This document shows positions 35,340 to 43,265 of a stretch of 64,000 bases of DNA, piece by piece; the first letter of the stretch is position 1, and each line of letters begins with the position of its first letter. Location of the stretch: positions 62,001 through 126,000 of the forward strand of contig JAEWZT010000001.1 in NCBI GenBank assembly GCA_023458375.1. Direction: 5' to 3'. Both the position numbers and the translations under genes were made by a program. The DNA comes from Bacillota bacterium (lineage in GTDB: Bacteria > Bacillota > Clostridia > Christensenellales > CAG-314). The notes beneath the pieces were generated by a model. The model made no database searches. It was not told the DNA's origin and saw only the letters and a list, made by a program, of their open reading frames with translations.

Positions 35340-35450
35340 ATTACTTTGTTTGAGGTTAAATATTGCTGCGGTAAAGCATGATATTTCTAGTGTTCCATCT
35401 AAAAAACTTTACATACTCAAAAACTTCACTAACTCTTTTGCCTTTAAAGC

Positions 35451-36059
35451 TCAAAAAGTTTTCATGCAGCCTACCACTATGCCCAATATAGAAAACTCTG
35501 CGTCTTTGGGCACAAGAATGTCTTTCATTAAAGAGTTTTCGGGGTGTAATAAAATGTTGCCGTTAGCTCTGCGAAATCTTTTTATTGTTGAAAGAGTATC
35601 AATTAGCGCAAGCACAATCTCCCCTTCGTTTGCCGTATCTTGTTTATTTATAACTACAAGATCGCCGTCATTTATTCCCGCTTCCGTCATGCTGTCCCCG
35701 CTGACTTTAAGCAAAAATAGTTCATTTCCTTTAAAAAACTTATAGGGTATAGGCAAATATCCCTCAATATTTTCAACCGCTAATATACCTTTGCCCGCGC
35801 TTACGGTGCCCACAATAGGTATTTGAAGGGGTGAATAATTTGATTTATGCTGAACTAAACCTATCGCCCTGTTTTTGTTACTGCTTTTTTCTAGTTTGCC
35901 GAGGTCTATTAGTTTATTGATGTAGGAATAAGCAAGAGAAGTTGAAGATATATTTAAGCCGAAACAGATTTCTCTAACAGTAGGGGGAAAGCAGTTATTG
36001 TTTATAAAATTCCGTATATAATCATATACCGCTTGAAGTTTTTGCTCTAACTTTTTCAT
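35451..36059 (-). CDS. lexA: SOS repressor LexA
   Basis: A 202-residue repressor. The winged helix-turn-helix is in residues 1-65. The autocleavage Ala88-Gly89 bond lies in TVSAGKG, and the S24 protease dyad is Ser123 (SGDSM) and Lys160. RecA, its co-protease, is encoded 9 kb away. The predicted -10 is only six bases before the ATG and there is no Shine-Dalgarno site, so the mRNA may be leaderless. A LexA-box-like site lies upstream, consistent with autoregulation. Confidence 0.95.
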   Translation of the reverse strand: MKKLEQKLQAVYDYIRNFINNNCFPPTVREICFGLNISSTSLAYSYINKLIDLGKLEKSSNKNRAIGLVQHKSNYSPLQIPIVGTVSAGKGILAVENIEGYLPIPYKFFKGNELFLLKVSGDSMTEAGINDGDLVVINKQDTANEGEIVLALIDTLSTIKRFRRANGNILLHPENSLMKDILVPKDAEFSILGIVVGCMKTF

Positions 36060-36065
36060 AGAAAA

Positions 36066-36094
36066 ATTATAATGCTTTTATGTTTTTTTCACAA
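36066..36094 (-). promoter_or_regulatory. lexA promoter
   Basis: On the minus strand TTGTGA and consensus TATAAT are spaced 17 nt. The -10 ends six bases before the lexA ATG, placing the likely start of transcription at the A of ATG. Confidence 0.7.
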
Positions 36095-36103
36095 GCTATT
36101 TCA

Positions 36104-36115
36104 GAACATTTGTTT
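36104..36115. promoter_or_regulatory. Probable LexA box
   Basis: GAACATTTGTTT fits the Gram-positive SOS box GAAC-N4-GTTC/T with one mismatch. It lies 10 nt upstream of the lexA -35. Confidence 0.55.
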
Positions 36116-36122
36116 TAATTAA

Positions 36123-36147
36123 TATACTATTTTAAAAATAATAGTAG
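36123..36147. repeat. Variant of the dispersed palindrome
   Basis: TATACTAT, 7 nt TTTAAAA, then ATAATAGTAG: the right arm has a two-base insertion relative to ATAGTA. A separate perfect 11-bp hairpin, GTATTACTATT/AATAGTAATAC with an A5 loop, follows at 36165-36191 next to the hflX stop. Confidence 0.45.
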
Positions 36148-36204
36148 ATAATAATTAGCTATATGTATTACTATTAAAAAAATAGTAATACAAAATTAAC
36201 ATAT

Positions 36205-37503
36205 TCAATCGGCATATTTTAGCTGATTAAGAAGTATATTAAAATATTTTTTGTTAATTAAGATACTAAATTTTACTTCGTCGTCTTGATAATTTAAATC
36301 GTATTTCACTGCATATTTTTCTAAAACTTGCCTTACGGAAGTGATTTTATCGTAATTTACTTTAATCTCGGTTGAAATATAATTTATAAGCAACTTAGCG
36401 TCTATCAGCGTAAGTAATTGGGTAAGTCCTTGACCCATAACGGCCGATACAGCAATGCTGTCCTTGCCCTCAGTTTCAAAAGAGGGGTTAATGTCAAGCT
36501 TATTAAAAACAGTTATTCTTTGCCCGTTTGCACCCAGCTCTTCAAGCAGACTTTCCGTAACCTTAATATGCTCGTCAACTTCCGCATACGAACAGTCGCA
36601 AACGTTTAGCAAAATATCCGCATATTTTGCTTCTTCAAGAGTAGATTTGAAAGCTTCAACGAGATTATGGGGAAGATTTTTAATAAAGCCTACCGTATCA
36701 AAGATTAACGCGGTAATTCCGCTTGGCAAAACAATGCGCCTTGCAGTTGTTTCAAGCGTGGCAAAAAGTTTGTCTTCCGCAAGCACCTTTGAGTTTGTTA
36801 ATGTATTAAAAAGTGTTGATTTGCCGGCGTTTGTATAGCCAACGATGGCTATTTGGGGTAGCTCTTTCTCTTCGCGTGCAAGGCGTGTTAGCGCGCGCTG
36901 TTTTTCAACCTCTTTTAATCTTTCTTTTAATACCGTCAGTTTTGCGCGTATTCTTCTCTTATCTGTTTCAAGCTTTGTTTCGCCAGGTCCCCGTGTTCCG
37001 ATACCGCCGCCCTGCCTCGTGAGCTTACCTTTTTCACTCCTTAACCTTGGAAGCTCATAATTAAGCTGCGCTAACTCAACTTGCAATTTGCCTTCCGCCG
37101 TTGTAGCCCTTAGGGCAAAAATGTCAAGAATTAAGTCCGTCCTGTCAACGACGAGGCAATCTACCGCATTAGAAATATTTCTGTGCTGAATAGGGGAAAG
37201 CTGACGCTCAAAAACAAGCACGTCAATTTTAAGCAGTTCAACCTGCTTTGCAACTTCTTCAAGTTTACCGCTGCCGATTAAAGTCGCAGGGTCGGAAAAT
37301 TGCCTGTTTTGATTTACAATAAAAACAACTACGCCCTTGGCGGTTTCAACAAGCTGAGTTAATTCTTGAACGGCATAGTAGTCATCGTTGCTTACAAATA
37401 TAAGCCCTACGCGCTGTTTACAGGAATTAATGTCGCCGCCATTTTCGCCTTTATTAAAATTATCTTTATCTTTTTTCCGCGCTGAATAATTTTTATCTGT
37501 CAT
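36205..37503 (-). CDS. hflX: GTPase HflX
   Basis: A 432-residue ribosome-associated GTPase that splits stalled or heat-damaged 70S ribosomes. It has an N-terminal HflX domain with the glycine-rich GGGIGTRGPGE linker, then a G domain with G1 GYTNAGKST, G3 DTVGF and G4 NKLD. The first ~25 residues are a lysine-rich extension. It starts 18 nt after the stop of the recombinase gene, so the two are probably cotranscribed. Confidence 0.95.
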   Translation of the reverse strand: MTDKNYSARKKDKDNFNKGENGGDINSCKQRVGLIFVSNDDYYAVQELTQLVETAKGVVVFIVNQNRQFSDPATLIGSGKLEEVAKQVELLKIDVLVFERQLSPIQHRNISNAVDCLVVDRTDLILDIFALRATTAEGKLQVELAQLNYELPRLRSEKGKLTRQGGGIGTRGPGETKLETDKRRIRAKLTVLKERLKEVEKQRALTRLAREEKELPQIAIVGYTNAGKSTLFNTLTNSKVLAEDKLFATLETTARRIVLPSGITALIFDTVGFIKNLPHNLVEAFKSTLEEAKYADILLNVCDCSYAEVDEHIKVTESLLEELGANGQRITVFNKLDINPSFETEGKDSIAVSAVMGQGLTQLLTLIDAKLLINYISTEIKVNYDKITSVRQVLEKYAVKYDLNYQDDEVKFSILINKKYFNILLNQLKYAD

Positions 37504-37521
37504 TTGTTAATTTTTATCCTA

Positions 37522-38628
37522 TTAGTTTAATTTGTTCTCGTTAATGTCGCTATCAGCGGAATTGCTTCTCAAATTGACCTTTGTACTGGCTTTTTTTCGC
37601 TGTTCGTCGCTTATTGCCGCGTAATGTTTCTTAGTAGTATTGACGTCTTTATGTCCTAAAACGTCTGCGACAATGTAAATATCGCCTGTTTGACGGTAAA
37701 GCTCCGTTCCGTAAGTACTTCGCAGCTTGTGCGGTGAAATCTTTTTAAGCGGGTTTACAAGCTGACTGTATTTTTTCACCAGGTTTTGCACCGCTTTAAC
37801 CGAAATGCGTTTATTTTGCAATGAAAGGAAGAATGCCTTCTCGTCTTTTATTCCTTGTTTAGCTATGCCCGTTCTGAGCATATAATAATCGTATAGCATA
37901 CCGCCAATTTCTTCATTAAAATACAGCATAACCCTGTTTCCGCCCTTGCGTGTTACCACGAAAGACGCATTTTGAAAGTCAACGTCTGTTAAATCTAGAC
38001 CGACAAGCTCGCTCACGCGTATCCCTGTGCCTAAAAGCAGCCCAACAATAGCAGTGTCGCGTATTTTAGTATTGTCGTGGTAGGCTATTTGGTGGCGCGA
38101 CAGGCCTTGTCCGCTTTCCGCTTTATCTAGAATGTCGGGTATTTCGTCTTTTTCAAGCCTAATAATTTCTTTTTCATAAATTTTCGGCGTTTTGACGGCT
38201 AGGGTAGGGTCTTTATCTATTTTTTCTTTTTTTAAAAAAAATCTAAGCATAGCCCTGACGGAAGAGAGCTTGCGCGCCTTACCTTTATCTTTATTTGTAA
38301 CGATATTGCCTTGCGTATCTTCATAATAAGACAAATGACTTAAAAAATTTTCAATATCGTAAGACGAAAGAAGACTTAAATCCGCAAGCTTAATTGCTTG
38401 TGTATCTTTACCTGTAAAAGGGCTTCTTTCCGTCATAAGATATTTAAAGAATACTCGCAAATCATAGGCGTAATTTAGGCGCGTCAATACGGCAGTGTTA
38501 TTTTCTATTCCGATAAAATATTCCCTGCAAAAAAATGGCAAATCTTTGTCAATAATTTCAAAAAGTTTGCTTTGATTTTTCCTGTCCCGTTCGGTGAAGT
38601 AATTTGTTTTGCGCGCATTTGCTGCCAT
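37522..38628 (-). CDS. Tyrosine site-specific recombinase (Xer-like)
   Basis: A 368-residue integrase-family recombinase with a SAM-like N-terminal DNA-binding domain (about residues 30-140) and a complete catalytic set: Arg204 (GTGIRVSEL), Lys228, His300 and Arg303 (HKLR), His326 (LGHKD) and the nucleophile Tyr336. No phage genes, att repeats or transposition genes are nearby. A chromosomal Xer-type role is therefore more likely than a mobile element, though the N-terminus is longer than in XerC/D. A perfect 38-bp palindrome with a 6-nt centre lies 77 nt upstream. Confidence 0.88.
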   Translation of the reverse strand: MAANARKTNYFTERDRKNQSKLFEIIDKDLPFFCREYFIGIENNTAVLTRLNYAYDLRVFFKYLMTERSPFTGKDTQAIKLADLSLLSSYDIENFLSHLSYYEDTQGNIVTNKDKGKARKLSSVRAMLRFFLKKEKIDKDPTLAVKTPKIYEKEIIRLEKDEIPDILDKAESGQGLSRHQIAYHDNTKIRDTAIVGLLLGTGIRVSELVGLDLTDVDFQNASFVVTRKGGNRVMLYFNEEIGGMLYDYYMLRTGIAKQGIKDEKAFFLSLQNKRISVKAVQNLVKKYSQLVNPLKKISPHKLRSTYGTELYRQTGDIYIVADVLGHKDVNTTKKHYAAISDEQRKKASTKVNLRSNSADSDINENKLN

Positions 38629-39268
38629 ATTTTATGTTTTTCCTTATTATGGGTTATACTTAAATTCTTTTAAAAATATCCACCAGTTCCCTTGCCAGAC
38701 GTTTACTATCTATTCGCAAAATTACAGTTTTGCGAATAGATAGGTATTCCACAAGGGTATTATATCAAAGGGCTTACCAAACGGCAAGGCTTTTTATTTG
38801 TGGTCAACGGTATAGAATTGATTGTCTTATTAGGAAAACCGCGGAAATGCGGAATGACGGTCTCACAGTGCAAGTCTATTTACATTAACTGGTTACATTT
38901 ATTACGTAGAAAAATATTATAATAAAGCTAATAGACTTTCTGATTTAACTCTTTCGGTTTGTTTTACTCCCCCATTGCTTTAACCGTCTTTTGTTATGTT
39001 TATTAGATAGACGAGACGAACTTTCGCTTAATCTCCACGATACCTACCGCGAAATTAAACTATTTTTTAAACCATTATAGCGCATTTATAACGGTATAAA
39101 AAAGTAGCCGTCTCGGCGGCAGTCTCGTTAACTCCACTAGACGACCTGTGTAAGCTTAATGCTTACATAAAAATTATATTTTTTTATAAAAACGTCGACT
39201 ATTTTTATAGGACGAAACATAAGCATGAGGCAAACTTTTTCCTCATTTATTCCTATTTTCCCGACTTT
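38629..39268. other. 640-nt non-coding region with several inverted repeats
   Basis: No protein gene is seen. It contains the 38-bp palindrome listed separately and a TATAAT at 38918-38923 with a TTACAT 19 nt upstream. Complementary segments ACGAGAC (near 39012) and GTCTCGT (near 39122) also occur, as does a hairpin TGTAAGC/GCTTACA (39149-39167) followed by an A/T run ending in T7. Together these could be a structured + strand RNA of about 250 nt. Confidence 0.35.
38706..38743. repeat. Perfect 16+6+16 palindrome upstream of the recombinase
   Basis: The arm CTATCTATTCGCAAAA is repeated as its exact complement around the 6-nt centre TTACAG. No T-run follows on either strand, so a terminator is unlikely. 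The arrangement suits a recombinase core site or an operator. Confidence 0.75.
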
Positions 39269-39943
39269 TTAAGCAAAAATGTAGATGTCTTTTATGTAGT
39301 CAAATTGGTCAAGCATAAGACTTAGCTTTGACGCGTTGCTGATATTTATTGAAATAATCTGTTTTATCTGTTTATTATCGCAGCCGGCGGAGGTTAAAAG
39401 CGCTTTTGAGATTACGTAAGTTTGGAGTAAAGGCGGAAGCATTATTACGAAAGGGCTTAAAGCAATTTTTCCTTCGTTGGCAGAAAACCATTCTTTGACG
39501 GTTGGGCTTACCGCCATCTTTTGCGGGCAGACGCTTAACTTTGTGCCTATTGCCGAAAGCAGCAGCGGCAATTTATCTTTTGCAAGCCTTAGCGTATATT
39601 GGTTCAACTCTCCCCTTCTTGCTTCGTATGAATTAAAATACTTCTTTGGAATAAGCACTTGTGAGCCCCTTAATTCTGTCTTAACGCCGTCAAAAGGCGC
39701 CACATCAAGAGTGTTGCCGAATAGAATATGCGCGTTAGCTGAATATAATGAATTGATTTGCAAGTTGCCGCAATCTTCGTGATTGTTTGCATGGGTATGA
39801 GGTAATACCTCTTTAAAACTGTGCGACACCGCTTTTTTGATATCATTTAAGCTGGAATAATGCGGCGCGTTAACATGAAGGGTATCGGAATCCTTTCTTA
39901 TTTCAATATTTTCTCTGTCTTGTCTTGTAATAAAAACTCTCAT
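39269..39943 (-). CDS. YgjP/DUF45-like protein without the metalloprotease motif
   Basis: A 224-residue protein whose ends resemble the YgjP (DUF45, M48-like) family. An N-terminal beta segment like IEIRKDSDTLHVNAP is followed, near residues 152-185, by WFSANEGKIALSPFVIMLPPLL and YVISKALLTS. In active members these read WGSC...L..P and YVVxHELAHL. Here the HExxH zinc motif is replaced by KALLT (180-184), so peptidase activity is not expected. The family assignment is moderate and the function unknown. It is monocistronic. Confidence 0.6.
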   Translation of the reverse strand: MRVFITRQDRENIEIRKDSDTLHVNAPHYSSLNDIKKAVSHSFKEVLPHTHANNHEDCGNLQINSLYSANAHILFGNTLDVAPFDGVKTELRGSQVLIPKKYFNSYEARRGELNQYTLRLAKDKLPLLLSAIGTKLSVCPQKMAVSPTVKEWFSANEGKIALSPFVIMLPPLLQTYVISKALLTSAGCDNKQIKQIISINISNASKLSLMLDQFDYIKDIYIFA

Positions 39944-40133
39944 TGTAAATATCCCTTTTTGTTGTATTTGTGCGTATCCGATTTTGTTGCTGATATTCTC
40001 TTAACTTGTTTTTTTGTGTTAAAGCGTCATCGTCATGATTTGCTTACCAAGAAGTTATTACAGTCTAGCATTTATTAAGCTTTAAAAAATTACAAAAATA
40101 GTAATAAATTATATTATTTTGTAAGTCAGATAT

Positions 40134-40156
40134 AATATTATTATTGACATAGTATT
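40134..40156. repeat. 23-bp palindrome, copy 4, in the PadR-type gene promoter region
   Basis: AATATTAT (7 of 8), 7 nt TATTGAC, perfect ATAGTATT. It is immediately followed by the overlapping reverse arrangement AGTATT-TTAG-AATACT (40151-40166), which abuts the -35. A plausible operator. Confidence 0.6.
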
Positions 40157-40165
40157 TTAGAATAC

Positions 40166-40194
40166 TTGACTTTTATATAAAACAACTGTAAAAT
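40166..40194 (+). promoter_or_regulatory. Promoter of the PadR-type gene
   Basis: TTGACT and TAAAAT are spaced 17 nt. The upstream TTGACA (40144-40149) is an alternative -35 but has no matching -10. Confidence 0.65.
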
Positions 40195-40225
40195 ATTATC
40201 TATAAAAATTAAAAGGAAGATCGAA

Positions 40226-42022
40226 TTGCTTATGGCTAATTTTGAGTTTATTAAAGGCAATATTGAGGTTGTCATCTTAAATTCGCTTTATCAAAATGAC
40301 CGCTACGGCTATGAAATTGCCAAGGAAATTAAAGAAAAGACCGAGAATGCCTACGAAATAAAGCAACCCACGCTTTACGCGTATTTAAAGCGCCTTGAAT
40401 CGGGTGGGTTAATCGCGTCATACTGGGGGGAAGAAAGCAGCGGCGGCAGACGCAGATATTATAAACTGACAGACGAAGGCAAGGCGCAATGCGAAACTTT
40501 CCTTTCTGAATGGAAATATCACAAAAATGTAATGGAATCCCTTGTCGCTGACGATACAAATATTGAGGAAATAAGCCAAAACGAGGCGACCACTCTATTG
40601 GGCAGTAAGATTAAAAGGCAAAAACGCGAGGAAAGAGCACTGTATTTTAAAGAACAGCAAGACTTATCGGCGCAGTTGGAGCAGCTTGTTGCCTCAAAGG
40701 AAAAAAATGCACAGCTCGCAGCGGAAAATAATGAAACAAGAACTGAAAAAATAAACCCAACGCAAGAGGCAGCTTTGAACGACACTCTAAGGGCTGTTAC
40801 TGCGAGAACAGAAATGTCGCAGTCTTCTACATATCAAAAAAGCTACAAAAGGGATGACACGATGATGACACATAACACTGATAGCACAAATGCCGCAGAT
40901 AATAACGACGCAATTTTTAGCGAAGAAGAACAAAACTATATTTCTAACGGCACAGCCGCTTCCCAGGACACGGTAACAAAAGAAAAAAGGAAAGGTTTAT
41001 TCGGCTTACTACGGTCTAACAGCAAAAAAGAAAAGAGGCAAAATAGAAGCGCCGCGCGAATAGAAAAGAAGAATAAAAAAATAGCACAATCGCAAAATGC
41101 ATTTTATATTAACTCCAATGACGGTATGCAGGCGAGCGGCTTAATCGAAGCAGACATTGAAGACGTCGATATGCAAGATGAAGCTCCTCAAACACGCATT
41201 AACGCTAACGCATCTAAGAAAAACGCCGATGAATTTTTTGAAGAGTTTAATAAAAAGGCTCAACAAATTATTGACCGAAATAAAAGCGCCGAGGCTCCTA
41301 TCCCCGATATTTATGCTTATGGTCACGGTCAAAGTCAGAACTTAACAAATCAACCGCAGGGTAACAACGGCAGGGAAGAAAACGAAACCAATTATAAGCA
41401 CGTGCTTGGCGCCGCATTAGAAAAGCAATTAAAAGGAGTTGAGGCTATCCGTAAAGTTCCTCAGTCCGTTAAGGAATCAAGCGTTATAGGCAGCAAGGCA
41501 GAAATAAACAGTCAGCCCGAGACAATGGAAGAATTGGTAGATAACTTCACATTGCAAGGCGTAAAGGTAAGGCTTTACAACAAATTAGCCTCTTCCTACG
41601 TTCCACAAACAATGCTATATAAAAACAGATTAAACTTGTTGGCGGCTTGGTTTACATACATAACATTCGCCTTCGCAACGCTTTTAGTTTGGCTGGGGTT
41701 TAAAGACTCGCTCAACGCGACTTACGCTACGGCTTTTGTTCTTATTCCCGCGCTGTTCCCCATTGTATTTTTGGTGCTGTTTTTTATCAATCCCGCAAAA
41801 AAAATCGCGCCTAAGTTTGATTTTAAGTATCATTTAATAAATACAATAATTGCTTTTGCGCTCATCACGCTTTTGACATTTACGCTCTTTATGCTTTTGG
41901 GCGGGGTGTTCAGCGATAAAACGGCGGTATTGACCTATATTGTTTTGCCCATAATGGCGGCGGCATGCATTCCCCTATATGTTTTATTTTACAAGCTTAT
42001 CTTTAAAAAAGCGCTGATTTAA
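40226..42022 (+). CDS. Membrane-anchored PadR-family regulator
   Basis: A 598-residue fusion. Residues 1-100 are a PadR winged helix-turn-helix (VILNSLYQNDRYGYEIAKEI, QPTLYAYLKRLE, GGRRRYYKLTDEG). Residues about 125-440 are charged and low in complexity, probably a flexible linker with coiled-coil stretches. The C-terminal ~130 residues hold four predicted membrane helices (about 469-492, 502-521, 541-562, 570-593). Ordinary PadR proteins have 100-200 residues and are soluble. The start TTG 40226 has AAGGA at good spacing; ATG 40232 is possible. It stands alone, and its promoter carries palindromic repeats suited to autoregulation. Ligand and targets are unknown. Confidence 0.8.
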   Translation: MLMANFEFIKGNIEVVILNSLYQNDRYGYEIAKEIKEKTENAYEIKQPTLYAYLKRLESGGLIASYWGEESSGGRRRYYKLTDEGKAQCETFLSEWKYHKNVMESLVADDTNIEEISQNEATTLLGSKIKRQKREERALYFKEQQDLSAQLEQLVASKEKNAQLAAENNETRTEKINPTQEAALNDTLRAVTARTEMSQSSTYQKSYKRDDTMMTHNTDSTNAADNNDAIFSEEEQNYISNGTAASQDTVTKEKRKGLFGLLRSNSKKEKRQNRSAARIEKKNKKIAQSQNAFYINSNDGMQASGLIEADIEDVDMQDEAPQTRINANASKKNADEFFEEFNKKAQQIIDRNKSAEAPIPDIYAYGHGQSQNLTNQPQGNNGREENETNYKHVLGAALEKQLKGVEAIRKVPQSVKESSVIGSKAEINSQPETMEELVDNFTLQGVKVRLYNKLASSYVPQTMLYKNRLNLLAAWFTYITFAFATLLVWLGFKDSLNATYATAFVLIPALFPIVFLVLFFINPAKKIAPKFDFKYHLINTIIAFALITLLTFTLFMLLGGVFSDKTAVLTYIVLPIMAAACIPLYVLFYKLIFKKALI

Positions 42023-42059
42023 AATATAGAATAAAAAACTGAAAAGAAAAAGAAAATTA

Positions 42060-42088
42060 AACGCGTTAAGCGAGGCGCGTTCTTTTTT
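42060..42088 (+). terminator. Terminator of the PadR-type gene
   Basis: Stem AACGCG/CGCGTT with a 10-nt loop, followed by CTTTTTT. Confidence 0.7.
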
Positions 42089-42148
42089 AGTGTAAGTAAA
42101 TGGATGCAAAAATTAGACCGCTTATTCTAAAACAAGCGGCAGTAATAA

Positions 42149-42595
42149 TTAAGAACTTTTGGCGTTCTTTTTAATTTCTTGGACGGCTAAATAATCGCAG
42201 CGCTTATTGTGAGGATTATCGGCGTGCCCTTTCACTTTAATAAATTTAACTGAGTGGGTTTTTAAAAGCGTTAAAATATCTTGCCACAAATCTGTGTTTT
42301 TGACTTCCTTTTTATCTGCGGTTTTCCAGCCGTTAAGTTCCCAGGAATAAGCCCAGCCGCGTAAAAAAGCGTTACAAAGATAAGCTGAGTCTGAATACAA
42401 CTCCACCTCGCAAGGCTCTTTAAGAGCCTTTAACGCCTCAATGCAAGCGCGCAATTCCATTCGGTTGTTAGTGGTGTCAGGCTCAAAACCGCTGATTTCC
42501 TTGTTTGCATTTCCATACATCAGCACCGCCGCCCAACCGCCGTCGCCGGGATTTTTTGAGCACGCGCCGTCGGTATATATGACAACTTTTTTCAT
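42149..42595 (-). CDS. rnhA: Ribonuclease HI
   Basis: A 148-residue enzyme that cuts RNA in RNA:DNA hybrids. All four acidic catalytic positions are visible: YTDGACSKNPG, NNRMELRA, YSDSAYL and the late Asp in KRCDYLA. The start is placed at the ATG giving MKKVVIYTDG, as in other RNase HI. A longer frame to 42640 adds 15 residues without family similarity and has no ribosome site. It is divergent from tRNA-Trp. Confidence 0.93.
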   Translation of the reverse strand: MKKVVIYTDGACSKNPGDGGWAAVLMYGNANKEISGFEPDTTNNRMELRACIEALKALKEPCEVELYSDSAYLCNAFLRGWAYSWELNGWKTADKKEVKNTDLWQDILTLLKTHSVKFIKVKGHADNPHNKRCDYLAVQEIKKNAKSS

Positions 42596-42624
42596 TTTGA
42601 CAACTCTTTTAGCGCGAAATACAT

Positions 42625-42653
42625 TTGACTGCAACTCCAAAATAAGTTATAAT
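42625..42653 (+). promoter_or_regulatory. Promoter of tRNA-Trp
   Basis: TTGACT and consensus TATAAT are spaced 17 nt, 43 nt upstream of the tRNA. Confidence 0.8.
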
Positions 42654-42696
42654 ACGATTACATTTCTTTGGCAATATTAATTGTCAAGTAATATTT

Positions 42697-42771
42697 AGGG
42701 GAGTGGCTCAACGGTAGAGTAGTGGTCTCCAAAACCATTGGTTGCGTGTTCGAATCGCGTCTCCCCTGCCA
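42697..42771 (+). tRNA. tRNA-Trp (CCA anticodon)
   Basis: Acceptor AGGGGAG/CTCCCCT, anticodon loop CTCCAAA, discriminator G, encoded CCA. It is a single-gene transcript. Confidence 0.96.
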
Positions 42772-42903
42772 AGCTTGTCATAGGTCGAACACCTTTTGCG
42801 CCCGTATTGTCGGGCGCAGCGTCTTTTACGGAGCTGTTCGGATATGACTCTCCCGCCCTGTCAAAAGTCCTGTAATGTGGACATATAATTACGGGGCTTT
42901 TTT
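42772..42903 (+). other. Structured trailer of tRNA-Trp ending in a terminator
   Basis: About 90 nt with a GC-rich hairpin TGCGCCCG/CGGGCGCA (42797-42818) lie between the tRNA and a strong terminator (42863-42903). The transcript is far longer than needed for the tRNA, so a processed small RNA is possible. No known RNA family is recognised. Confidence 0.4.
42863..42903 (+). terminator. Terminator downstream of tRNA-Trp
   Basis: Stem AAGTCCTGTAAT/ATTACGGGGCTT with two G-T pairs and an 11-nt loop, followed by a T-run. Confidence 0.8.
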
Positions 42904-43225
42904 GCGACTTAAATGATAAATTTTAGTAATTCGGGAATACTCGCAAACGCTTTTTATCCCATTCCTCATCTGCCGCCAATTGCGTATCGTGCCTTCGCTT
43001 TATCTGTCGCAAAGCTAATACTATTTAAAGTATTAGTATTCGCGTAGGCTAACGAGCTTTGGCGAAATATAATATAAATTTGCATTTTTGAAAAGTAATT
43101 GTATTGCTTCACCTTTCCGCTTCATATAAAACAGATTATATGCCCGTAAGCAATCGCTGTATCTTTTCCTTACAAAAGGTTTTCAGAACTTGTTTAGAGA
43201 AGCCTTAACTCCCGTAAAACTTTAA
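42904..43225. other. Intergenic region between tRNA-Trp and rny
   Basis: No gene is seen. It holds palindrome copy 5 (43017-43040). Confidence 0.4.
43017..43040. repeat. Dispersed palindrome, copy 5 (one-base insertion)
   Basis: Perfect AATACTAT, 7 nt TTAAAGT, then ATTAGTATT, which is the right arm with one added T. Confidence 0.55.
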
Positions 43226-43256
43226 AAAACTCCCCTGCCATATGCAAGGGAGTTTT
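43226..43256 (-). terminator. Terminator of rny
   Basis: Stem AAAACTCCCTTGC/GCAGGGGAGTTTT (minus strand, one mismatch) followed by T-rich sequence. Confidence 0.75.
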
Positions 43257-43265
43257 GTTTTAGTA

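Noticed and set aside
37522..38628. Prophage or genomic island signalled by the integrase-family gene
   Set aside because: No phage structural, replication or excision genes, no flanking tRNA with direct repeats, and neighbours (hflX, lexA) are core chromosomal genes.
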